From: Rhodopirellula sp. SM50
GTDB taxonomy: Bacteria > Planctomycetota > Planctomycetia > Pirellulales > Pirellulaceae
Direction of reading: 5' to 3'
NCBI RefSeq assembly: GCF_002289565.1
Contig: NZ_NTFY01000030.1
Span: 124,001-188,000, forward strand
Length of the DNA: 64,000 nt
Shown: piece after piece, positions 9,107 to 16,646 of the stretch
How positions within the stretch are numbered: position 1 is the first letter of the stretch
How the letters are laid out: each line of letters begins with the position of its first letter
Translations under genes and position numbers: made by a program
Notes under the pieces: model-generated
The model's database searches: none
What the model saw: only the letters and a program-made list of their open reading frames with translations
Told to the model about the DNA's origin: nothing

Positions 9107-9952
9107 ATGCCACCGTCAAAACGGAAGTCCGGCGCCGCCCATGGGAACGAAACGAACGCAAGAAAGTTCGTCCGTAATATCTGCCTCACGCTGTACGCGT
9201 TGGTGCTTGTCGCATCGGCGTTTTCGGTCACGCGGTGGCAGGGCGTGGAAAATCATTGGTTGCTCCTGGTCGGATTTGTGCTCAGTCAGTGCTCGATGGT
9301 CGCCCTTTGGGCAGCTGATTTTCGTGGTCACGCCGCAGTGTCCTGTGCCGCGTTGACGTTCGTTTCGATTTTGTGCTGGTGGATCATCACGCCGTTTCGG
9401 TTCATCGGCTTTGGCGACGCCTCTGAAGTCTGTTGGGTGATTGTCGTCACAACGCAAGCCTTGGCGACGATGACGGGTGCGACCTGCCTGGACACGTTTT
9501 CGAAATCATCGCGAAGAAAACACAGCAATCGTGTCGTCCACGGCGTCCGACTGAGAAAATTTTCGTTCAGCATCGGGAATCTGATCTTGTGGACCACCTT
9601 CGTTGCAGTCGGACTGCTGATCGTGCAACAAATCTTGCTTTCCAATGGCTGGACCTCGGATTCGCCCGGCGCGACGCAAGTGTGGCTCGCCTTACTGATG
9701 GGGCTTGCTGGTGCAGCCCTTGCCGTGATGTGGCTGGCTATTTTCCGGGGGGCCCTTTGGCCGGTCGTCGCACAACGCTTGATCATGTGGTTGCCGGTGT
9801 GTCTGTTCGGTACCTTTTTCTTTCACCTCTTGATGGCTTACCTGCAAGGCGCGCTTTTCATCCCGTCGATCAAGACGGTGACGCCGCTGGTCGGGCAATA
9901 TTTCTTTGACGGCTTGACGCTTTTGGCGACGCTCAATCACACCCGCCGCTAA
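9107..9952 (+). CDS. Hypothetical multipass membrane protein
   Basis: About 281 residues from ATG 9107 (MPPSKRK). An in-frame start at 9068 would add 13 residues but no extra feature. After a basic N-terminus there are six to eight hydrophobic helices, including CLTLYALVLVASAFSV and AAFTFVSILCWW-like segments, with a basic loop (SSRRKHSNRVV) in the middle. I recognise no family or catalytic motif. Its stop overlaps that of the convergent barrel gene (CTAA at 9949-9952). Confidence 0.6.
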   Translation: MPPSKRKSGAAHGNETNARKFVRNICLTLYALVLVASAFSVTRWQGVENHWLLLVGFVLSQCSMVALWAADFRGHAAVSCAALTFVSILCWWIITPFRFIGFGDASEVCWVIVVTTQALATMTGATCLDTFSKSSRRKHSNRVVHGVRLRKFSFSIGNLILWTTFVAVGLLIVQQILLSNGWTSDSPGATQVWLALLMGLAGAALAVMWLAIFRGALWPVVAQRLIMWLPVCLFGTFFFHLLMAYLQGALFIPSIKTVTPLVGQYFFDGLTLLATLNHTRR

Positions 9953-10917
9953 AAACGGGTCCCGACCCGAATCAGCATCGCGTCTTGAATTTCAAGATCA
10001 CTGCGACCACGTTCGAATTCGAACCGCCGACCAAACGCGTATCCCACTTCCGCAGAAATCTTGCGTCCCAGCGCGAACGGCATGCCCGGTTGTCGGCGAG
10101 GCGTTGATTCCCAGCCGAGCACCAATCGCCAATCGCGATAGGTCAGTTGATCGTCAACGCCATCGTTCCACTGATAGCCCCACGTTCCTCCCTCCAGCCC
10201 GGCGCCGACGTAGCCCCATTGTTGGCGAATTCCATCGTCGGCCAACAACAGCGATGCGCGGGGTCGAGGAAACGAAGCGTCGAATCGCAGGCTGGGATTG
10301 GGCTGGTAGATGAACCCGATCGCCGGCACAACCGGAATGTCATTACGACCGAGTGCGATCGCACCGAATGTCCACGTCCAACGCTCGTTGGGCTGATACA
10401 GCGCGAATCCGCCGCCGCGGAACTGCCACGCGTCGCTGGAGTGGTTGTCGCCATCGGTCGCGTTGGCCACGCCCAGCATCCAGCGGAACGACCATCGATC
10501 GTTGCGACGGCGACTCCATGACAACCCGATTGAAGTCTCGTACAGATCGCCCGGCAGATCGAAAACCGCCGGTGCCTTCAAGTCGGTGTATTCGAATCCC
10601 AGGCTGAACATCGGCGGAGGGGGACCGAAGATCGGATACAACGGCATCGTGACTCTTGCGTCGTACGATGAAAGCTCAACCTCGTCCGCTTCAGCCAGCC
10701 ACTGATATCCCAACCGAACACTGGGTCGCATCAGTTGCCGAAGTCGCTCGGGCGTCATACCTGCCGGTTGCGGAGACGCAGTCGTCAAAGCGGACGCGTG
10801 AGCGACGGGCTCCGCGGCCACCGAACGCGATGCCTGCTGCGCAACAACAGGCCGCGTGATGAGCACCGGCATCACCACGACCGAAAACACTGCGGCTAGG
10901 AACGTCCTCGCTCTCAA
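9949..10917 (-). CDS. Outer membrane beta-barrel protein (DUF6268-like)
   Basis: A 322-residue exported protein. It has a signal peptide (MRARTFLAAVFSVVVMPVL, cleavage after about residue 26, VVAQQ), a low-complexity linker, then alternating amphipathic strands rich in aromatic residues (LGFEYTDL, WSFRWMLGVAN, YQWNDGVDDQLTYRDW). It ends in Arg-Phe, the C-terminal Phe expected of BAM-inserted barrels. The pattern resembles Planctomycete DUF6268-type proteins; the substrate or function is unknown. It is convergent with the upstream membrane protein gene with a 4-base stop overlap. Confidence 0.7.
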   Translation of the reverse strand: MRARTFLAAVFSVVVMPVLITRPVVAQQASRSVAAEPVAHASALTTASPQPAGMTPERLRQLMRPSVRLGYQWLAEADEVELSSYDARVTMPLYPIFGPPPPMFSLGFEYTDLKAPAVFDLPGDLYETSIGLSWSRRRNDRWSFRWMLGVANATDGDNHSSDAWQFRGGGFALYQPNERWTWTFGAIALGRNDIPVVPAIGFIYQPNPSLRFDASFPRPRASLLLADDGIRQQWGYVGAGLEGGTWGYQWNDGVDDQLTYRDWRLVLGWESTPRRQPGMPFALGRKISAEVGYAFGRRFEFERGRSDLEIQDAMLIRVGTRF

Positions 10918-11010
10918 TTCTTTAATCCATCCGTGCGTCGGTTGCGGGAAACATCCTGTTCCACGCGGTTTGGTCGATTGAACCCGGTGGACTGCTGGAC
11001 TCTAGCGATC

Positions 11011-11096
11011 GATCAAGCCGGAGCGAAATACGGGATCCGGCGGCAAGCCTTCGCTGCGAACGTCCGGCTCGATGAATTGGGGCTCAAGGAAACCGG
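11011..11096 (+). pseudogene. Remnant matching the 3' tail of the kinase gene at 11980-13935
   Basis: This intergenic stretch reads DQAG...AANVRLDELGLKETG. It aligns with the last residues of the nearby kinase (NQAG...FADVQLDELGLKESG, bases about 13849-13919), with GCTCGATGAATTGGGGCTCA identical. No upstream coding sequence accompanies it. It is either the leftover of a second kinase copy or a duplicated gene end carried with the adjoining palindromic repeat, which is present after both copies. Bases 10918-11010 hold nothing recognised. Confidence 0.65.
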
Positions 11097-11106
11097 GAAA
11101 TCGAGA

Positions 11107-11265
11107 AGAAGATGGCAGAAAAATGGGAGGGCAGAAAAATAGGTTGCCGGAGGTGAGACAAGCAAATGGGTGGCACAAAAATCGGTGGGGACGACAAGAG
11201 CGAGCTTATTCTCCGATTACTCGTCTCCCATTTTCCTGCCCCCCGTTTTTCTGCCATTCCGCCGC
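11107..11265. repeat. GGCAGAAAAATGGG-type palindromic element (copy 1)
   Basis: The left side has tandem GGCAGAAAAATGGGAGGGCAGAAAAAT-like units (about 11113-11142) and GAGACAAGCAAATGGGTGGCAC (11155-11176). The right side has their inverses (CTCCCATTTTCCTGCCCCCCG, about 11227-11249). The same element lies at 13940-14130. It sits just upstream of the lipoprotein gene and just downstream of the kinase-tail remnant. Confidence 0.7.
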
Positions 11266-11325
11266 ACGAAGGCGGTTCTGTCACCGCAGACCTAGCTGAC
11301 CCCCTACAATTTGCAGTTATCCCCC

Positions 11326-11333
11326 AGGAGAGG
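11326..11333 (+). promoter_or_regulatory. Shine-Dalgarno AGGAGAGG deciding the GTG start
   Basis: AGGAGAGG lies 7 bases before GTG 11341. Good Shine-Dalgarno sites are scarce in this window, so it supports this start over the in-frame TTG at 11311. Confidence 0.75.
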
Positions 11334-11340
11334 TCATCAG

Positions 11341-11952
11341 GTGTTTGGCAAGTTTCCGTTCTCGATTCTATCGTTCGCCACCGTGCTCGCCTTCGCGACG
11401 CTCGGGTGCAGCCGCATTCCCGACGACGGCGTTCGATTTGCCGAGGTGACCGCGTCGCAACCGATCACGATCGAGGACTTTTCGGGTTTGCGATTCACCG
11501 ACAAAGACGGCAAGGACGTCGCGTTGTCCGAGGTCATGACGCGAGAGTATCTGGTGCTGGTCATCACCCGCGGTTGGTACGGAGGCGTGTGTTTTTATTG
11601 CGCATCGCAAACGTCACGCTGGGCACGACGTTTCGACGAATTGGACCCCTACGACGCGCAGCTCGTCGTCATCTTCCCCACCGAAACCGACCAAGACGCT
11701 CCGAAGTTGAGCGAGTTGACCAAGCGGATCAAGGGGGGCGAAATCCCCAACGAAGACATTCCGTATCCGATCCTGTTGGATATCAATTTGATGGGCGTCG
11801 ATCAGTTGGGGATCCGAGCGGAGTTGGCCAAGCCTTCCACCTACATCATCGATCGGCAGGGGCGTGTCCGATTTGCCTACGTGGGCGAATCGATTGCCGA
11901 CCGCCCCACCGTCGACTCGGTGCTTCGGCAACTCGAACAATTGAACCGATAG
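11341..11952 (+). CDS. Thioredoxin-fold (peroxiredoxin-like) lipoprotein
   Basis: About 203 residues from GTG 11341. The N-terminus is a lipoprotein signal (FATVLAFATLGCSR; the Cys is the predicted lipidation site), so the protein sits in the periplasm on a membrane. The body is an AhpC/TSA or thioredoxin-like fold: ITIEDFSGLRFTDKDGK, then YLVLVITRGWYGGVCFYCASQ with a CxxC pair, VVIFPTE, and YIIDRQGRVRFAYVGES near the end. The CFYC pair suggests thiol-disulfide or peroxide reduction, with an unknown electron donor. The kinase gene starts 27 bases downstream on the same strand, so the two are probably co-transcribed and may form a redox-sensing pair; the functional link is inference. Confidence 0.8.
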   Translation: MFGKFPFSILSFATVLAFATLGCSRIPDDGVRFAEVTASQPITIEDFSGLRFTDKDGKDVALSEVMTREYLVLVITRGWYGGVCFYCASQTSRWARRFDELDPYDAQLVVIFPTETDQDAPKLSELTKRIKGGEIPNEDIPYPILLDINLMGVDQLGIRAELAKPSTYIIDRQGRVRFAYVGESIADRPTVDSVLRQLEQLNR

Positions 11953-11979
11953 ACCATTCGACGGACAACCGAATCGAAC

Positions 11980-13935
11980 ATGCCGAGCGTCGACCAGGAG
12001 AGGAAATTCATCGAGACCTGTCTTGAACTCCAGTTGCTCCAGGAGACCGATGCGAAATCGTTAAGTGAAAACCTGGGCGCATCGGGACGCGACATTTCGC
12101 AAACGGCGCTGCAACGTGGCTTGCTGACGCCCGCGGATGTCGACATCGTTTATTCGCTGCAACACCCGATGGACGTCGCACCGGGGTACCAGATTTTGAA
12201 CCTAGTCGGTCGCGGTGCAATGGGGGCGGTGTACCGCGCCTTGCAGACCGACCTGGAGCGGATCGTGGCGCTGAAGATCATCTTGATCAGCAACGTGTCG
12301 CAGCCGAACGCCGCAGCCCGTTTCGAACGCGAAGCCAAGGCGCTCGCGCGACTCCAACACCCCAACATCGTCCAGGCCCTGAACTTCGGCAAGCACGATG
12401 GGCGTTACTACTTTGCGATGGAGTTTGTCCCTGGACGCACCTGCGAGGAACTGGTGCGTGAGAGCGGGCTGATGCCGCCGCAAGCCGCCTGGTCGATCGT
12501 ACGCCAAGTCGCGTCGGGGCTGTATCACGCCGCCGGCCAGAACCTGATTCACCGAGACATCAAACCGGCCAATCTGATTCTGCTGCCGCCACCGGAAGGG
12601 TCCGCGACAAAAACCGAGATCGTCAAGATCGCTGATTTCGGCCTGGCGATGTTTGCCGATCCATCCGCCGAACAACTGAAACTGACGACCGGCGACAAGG
12701 TGATGGGAAGCCCCGCCTACATGTCGCCCGAGCAGTTCGGTGGGCGCGACGTCGACTTTCGCAGCGACATGTATTCGCTCGGCGCGACCGCCTGGCACCT
12801 GTTGTTCGGCAAGCCGCCGCATCAAGGCCGCAGCATCGCTGCACTGTATCAACAGAAATCGGAACGGCTGACGCCCCACCCGGACGACCTCGCGGTCCGG
12901 TTGCCCGATGACCAAATGACGTTGCTCTTGGGGTTGCTCGATCCTGATCCCGATTCGCGTCCGCCAAGCTACGGACAACTGATCGATGCGATCGACGCCC
13001 TCGATGTCAACGCGGCGCCGACGCCCACCACGATTCCGGCGGCTGAGCCGGTGGGGCTGCCGGCGAGTCTCGTTGCCGAAACATCTCGCCGTGAATTCGT
13101 CAGTCAACATCCGACCCTCGACCGGGCCCAGCCCGAGCCAGAAGCAGAAACGGCCACGGTCAGTCCGGTCCATGTGCCCGACGAGATCGTCACCCAAACC
13201 GTCGAACTCTCCAGATCCAGTACGCGTCGACGCTTGCCCCATGCTCGATTGCTGACCGCCATCGCGATCTTCGTCCTGGTAGCCCTTACCTTCGGATTGT
13301 TGCCGTCTTTCCGATATCGGCCGGGCGAGCGGAAGCCTACACAGGTGATCGGCAACACCCCGCTGTTTGACGGCGTGACGCTCAGCGGATGGGACGTCGG
13401 CGGGTCGATGGTCGGAGCTTGGCAAACCGTCCAGGCGCCCGATGCGTCAACCTCGATCGCGTGCATCAGTCGCAAGGGGGCGTTGACCCGGCGGTACGCG
13501 ACGACGGCCATTCCGCGGATCAGCCTGTTCGTATGGCTGCAGAAGAACAGTGGCGCCGTGGACATCGACTTCGCCTTTGATCCCGCCAATCCGTCCGCCA
13601 AACGCGGATGCGTCAGATTGCAGGGGGATCAGACCCTGCTGGGCAGCAAGACGTCCGATTTCGGTGACGTCGATGTGTCCTTCCGTTCCAAGGCGCTCGC
13701 GTCGCTGTTCGATCGTTTTCACGTGATCGATCTCGAACGCCAATCAACAGACTGGTTTGTCTTCCTGGAAGAAAAATTTCTCGGATCGCTTCCGATCAAA
13801 GACATCGGCAACGGCGACGCCATCCGATTGGTCGTCCATGACAATCAAGCCGGCGACAATGCCGCTCCACAAGTCTTCTTTGCCGACGTCCAGCTCGATG
13901 AATTGGGGCTCAAGGAAAGCGGAGAGGTTAAATAA
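11980..13935 (+). CDS. Membrane Ser/Thr kinase with extracytoplasmic DUF1080/LamG-like domain
   Basis: A 651-residue Hanks-type kinase. A helical N-terminal region (1-65) precedes the kinase domain (about 70-345), with glycine loop GRGAMGAVYRA, catalytic Lys99, HRDIKPAN (191-198), DFG (219-221) and GSPAYMSPEQ. A Pro/Ala-rich linker leads to one membrane helix (about 423-442). The outer domain begins LFDGVTLSGWDVGG, typical of the 3-keto-disaccharide hydrolase/DUF1080 concanavalin-like fold, here likely a sensor or sugar-binding module. All core catalytic residues are present. The gene probably shares a transcript with the lipoprotein before it. A palindromic element follows the stop. Confidence 0.9.
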   Translation: MPSVDQERKFIETCLELQLLQETDAKSLSENLGASGRDISQTALQRGLLTPADVDIVYSLQHPMDVAPGYQILNLVGRGAMGAVYRALQTDLERIVALKIILISNVSQPNAAARFEREAKALARLQHPNIVQALNFGKHDGRYYFAMEFVPGRTCEELVRESGLMPPQAAWSIVRQVASGLYHAAGQNLIHRDIKPANLILLPPPEGSATKTEIVKIADFGLAMFADPSAEQLKLTTGDKVMGSPAYMSPEQFGGRDVDFRSDMYSLGATAWHLLFGKPPHQGRSIAALYQQKSERLTPHPDDLAVRLPDDQMTLLLGLLDPDPDSRPPSYGQLIDAIDALDVNAAPTPTTIPAAEPVGLPASLVAETSRREFVSQHPTLDRAQPEPEAETATVSPVHVPDEIVTQTVELSRSSTRRRLPHARLLTAIAIFVLVALTFGLLPSFRYRPGERKPTQVIGNTPLFDGVTLSGWDVGGSMVGAWQTVQAPDASTSIACISRKGALTRRYATTAIPRISLFVWLQKNSGAVDIDFAFDPANPSAKRGCVRLQGDQTLLGSKTSDFGDVDVSFRSKALASLFDRFHVIDLERQSTDWFVFLEEKFLGSLPIKDIGNGDAIRLVVHDNQAGDNAAPQVFFADVQLDELGLKESGEVK

Positions 13936-13937
13936 AG

Positions 13938-14130
13938 GTGGCAGAAAAATGGGGGGCAGGGAAATGGGATTTCGGATGTGAGACAAGAAAATGGGTGACA
14001 AGAACATGTGAGTCCTCGGCTGAGTCGATCTTGATTGAAACCGAGTCGTCCGCTCTCATTTTTCTGCCCCCCATTTTTCTGTCATCTTCTTGCCATCCCC
14101 AACTATTTTCTTGTCACCCATTTTCCTGTC
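13938..14130. repeat. GGCAGAAAAATGGG-type palindromic element (copy 2), probable bidirectional terminator
   Basis: The left arm GGCAGAAAAATGGGGGGCAG (13940-13959) pairs with its inverse at 14064-14083 (19 of 20). A second layer, GACAAGAAAATGGGTGACAAG (about 13982-14002), pairs with the inverse around 14106-14130. It fills the gap between the convergent kinase and cupredoxin-like genes. Confidence 0.8.
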
Positions 14131-14960
14131 TACTTCTCTCCCGCCTTCCCATCCAGCCTCCGATCGATCGTGAATGCCGACGCCGGAATCCCGATGACCC
14201 CCAAGTCGTTCACGCCAGCCTGCAGTACTCGTTCGAACCTACTGCCTTCCCATGTTTCGGCCATTCCATTGACGACCACCTCGCGCAACGTTGCACTTTC
14301 ATGAAAGGCCCGAAAGACGATCGTCTGTCCGACCGGCAACCCCGTGATTTTCAGTTTCCCGTCGCCGTCGCTGGTTCCAGCCAGACGATGATCTAAGACG
14401 AGAAGGTAGGCGTTCATCCAAGGATGGATGTTGCAACGAATTGGGATTGGGGCGGGTTCGGATTCGTCCAGCGATCGCTGCCAGGGCGCCCCAACCGGAC
14501 GTGTGATCCCGAGCGCGGAGTTGTTGAAAAACTGAAAATTTGCGTTGTGGCCGACCGGGTCATGATCTTCGACGCGCAGGGTGTCTCCTTTTTGTGCGAG
14601 CAGAATGTGAGGCTCGAACCTGCAATGTTTGATTTGCAGCAGCTTGGTTTCGGTGCGACGTTTCTGATCCGGCAACACCGTGCCTCGCCGTCCGGTGTAG
14701 ACGTACAGCACGACGTTCTTGAGCCCGTGGTTGTCGCCATTGATGATCAGCCGCTCATCGGGAATCGGCACGCTCCCGCAAAATTGCCGATCCAAATGGG
14801 GCGTGATGGGCTGGACCGCGGGAGGTCGCTCCAGGTAACGAAAGGTCGCGGTCAGTGTCGCCGTTTCCTGGGCGGCCGCACTGCCCACCAACAGCAAGGC
14901 CAGCGTGTATAGTAGGCGAATGGCTCGATTGATTCCCCCCCGCTTCTTTGTCATGATCAT
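14130..14960 (-). CDS. Exported cupredoxin-like copper protein
   Basis: A 276-residue (or 274 from the second ATG) secreted protein. The signal peptide includes LLYTLALLLVGSAAAQE. The body is a beta-sandwich of the kind Planctomycete genomes label cupredoxin or methylamine-utilisation-like: CRFEPHILLAQKGDTLRVEDHDPVGHN, then IPIRCNIHPWMNAYLLV. HN, C and H/M in this order match a type-1 copper site (His, Cys, His, Met). A C-terminal carboxypeptidase-regulatory-like segment (GKLKITGLPVGQTIVFRAFHE) follows. The start (ATG at 14960 or 14954) lies in the self-complementary ATGATCAT shared with the divergent sulfatase, so each gene's promoter must lie inside the other. Electron transfer is the likely role. 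Confidence 0.75.
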   Translation of the reverse strand: MIMTKKRGGINRAIRLLYTLALLLVGSAAAQETATLTATFRYLERPPAVQPITPHLDRQFCGSVPIPDERLIINGDNHGLKNVVLYVYTGRRGTVLPDQKRRTETKLLQIKHCRFEPHILLAQKGDTLRVEDHDPVGHNANFQFFNNSALGITRPVGAPWQRSLDESEPAPIPIRCNIHPWMNAYLLVLDHRLAGTSDGDGKLKITGLPVGQTIVFRAFHESATLREVVVNGMAETWEGSRFERVLQAGVNDLGVIGIPASAFTIDRRLDGKAGEK

Positions 14961-16581
14961 GCCTTTTAGACTCTTTCACGTTCTCGTGCTGTTCGGTTGT
15001 TTGGTTGCCAATGCGTCGCATGCTCCTCGCGTCTCGGCGGCGGACCGCCCCAATATTCTATTCATCTTTAGCGACGACCACGCACCGCATGCGATCGGCG
15101 CGTATGACGGCTGGCTCAAAAGCGTCGACCCGACGCCCAACATCGACCAGCTCGCCAAACAGGGGATCGTCTTTCGAAACAGTTTCTGTACCAATTCGAT
15201 TTGCGGCCCCAGCCGGGCGGTGATTCAGACGGGCAAGCACAGCCACAAAAACGGCTTCATGAATAACGGGAACTCGTTCGACTGGAACCAGCAAACGTTT
15301 CCCAAGCTGTTGCAAAAGGCAGGTTACACGACAGCGATCTATGGCAAATCGCACCTCAAGGGCGAGCCCCAAGGCTATGACGACTGGAAAGTCCTGCCCG
15401 GCCAAGGACTGTACTACAACCCGGACATGATCACACCGGAAGGCCGCAAACGGATCGAAGGACATTGTACCGATGTCGTGACGGACTTGGCCGTCGAGTG
15501 GCTCAAGCAAGGCCGCAGCGATGACAAACCGTTCATGTTGATGGTCCAGCACAAGGCGCCGCACCGAAACTGGATGCCGGCGGCCCGGCACCTGGATCTA
15601 TATGCCGACATCGATCTGCCCGAACCCAACACACTGTTCGACAAGTGGCACGACAACGCTCCGCCGGCGCGACACCAAGAGCTGGAGATCGATCGCCACA
15701 TGCATCTCAATTTTGATCTGTTTGTCGACTTGACCCCCGATTTCGACGGCAACGCATTGGTCGGCCGTTACGACAAATCGGCCTGGCGCAACATGCAGCG
15801 GATGACACCGGAACAATTGAAAACCTGGTTTGCCGCCTACCGTCCTCGTGACAAGGCGTTTCACGAAGCCAACTTGTCGGCAGACGGACTGGTTCGCTGG
15901 AAGTACCAACGATACGCTAAGAATTACCTGCGATGCGTCAAAGGCGTCGACGAAAGTGTCGGCACGCTGATGGAAACGCTCGATGAACTGGGTCTATCGG
16001 ACAACACCGTCGTCATCTATTCCTCCGATCAAGGTTTTTATATCGGCGACCATGGCTGGTACGACAAACGCTGGATGTACGAAGAATCGCTGAAAATGCC
16101 GTTGATCGTGAAATGGCCCGGCGTGACCCAACCCGGTTCGACTGACGACCATCTGGTCCAAAACTTAGACTACGCCGAAACGTTTCTCGAAATGGCCGGC
16201 GCCCAAGTGCCCGATGACATGCAGGGCAAATCACTGGTCCCATTGCTCAAGGGTGAAAATCCCGACGATTGGCGGCGCAGCATCTACTATCACTATTACG
16301 AATACCCCAGTGTGCACATGGTGCCCCGGCAATACGGCGTCCGCAACCATCGCTACAAGCTGATTCGGTTTTATCAGTTCGACGAATGGGAGTTCTATGA
16401 CTTGGAGAACGATCCCGATGAGCTGACCAACCAATACAACAACCCCGAGTACGCCAACCAGATTTCAGACATGAAACTGGAACTGGAGCGTTTGAGAAAA
16501 CACTACCAAGACGACAGTGACGTGTCGGTGCTGCCCGAGGAAAAACAGATCGAATTGCGAACACCGCAAGCGGCAGGCTAA
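14959..16581 (+). CDS. Exported S1-family sulfatase
   Basis: About 540 residues from ATG 14959, with a signal peptide (MPFRLFHVLVLFGCLVANA). The formylglycine motif is CGPSR with Cys82, conforming to C-x-P-S-R. Metal-site residues appear in FIFSDDHAPH near the start and YSSDQGFYIGDHGWYDKR later. Together these define a type I, Ca-dependent sulfatase acting in the periplasm or outside on a sulfated glycan. The C-terminal part (YGVRNHRYKLIRFYQFDEWEFYDLENDP) is usual for the arylsulfatase A/heparan-sulfamidase-like group common in marine Planctomycetes; the exact substrate is unknown. ATG 14953 is an alternative start. It needs an FGE for activation; the SUMF1-fold proteins in this window lack the obvious catalytic Cys pair. 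Confidence 0.92.
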   Translation: MPFRLFHVLVLFGCLVANASHAPRVSAADRPNILFIFSDDHAPHAIGAYDGWLKSVDPTPNIDQLAKQGIVFRNSFCTNSICGPSRAVIQTGKHSHKNGFMNNGNSFDWNQQTFPKLLQKAGYTTAIYGKSHLKGEPQGYDDWKVLPGQGLYYNPDMITPEGRKRIEGHCTDVVTDLAVEWLKQGRSDDKPFMLMVQHKAPHRNWMPAARHLDLYADIDLPEPNTLFDKWHDNAPPARHQELEIDRHMHLNFDLFVDLTPDFDGNALVGRYDKSAWRNMQRMTPEQLKTWFAAYRPRDKAFHEANLSADGLVRWKYQRYAKNYLRCVKGVDESVGTLMETLDELGLSDNTVVIYSSDQGFYIGDHGWYDKRWMYEESLKMPLIVKWPGVTQPGSTDDHLVQNLDYAETFLEMAGAQVPDDMQGKSLVPLLKGENPDDWRRSIYYHYYEYPSVHMVPRQYGVRNHRYKLIRFYQFDEWEFYDLENDPDELTNQYNNPEYANQISDMKLELERLRKHYQDDSDVSVLPEEKQIELRTPQAAG

Positions 16582-16646
16582 CCAAGCGCGGAAACGACGT
16601 GGGAGAGGCTTCCAGCCTGTCGATACGTCACAGTCTTGAACCGTCA

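Noticed and set aside
14905-14958. Upstream start for the sulfatase
   Set aside because: It would prefix a non-signal sequence and lies inside the divergent gene; the signal peptide begins at 14959.
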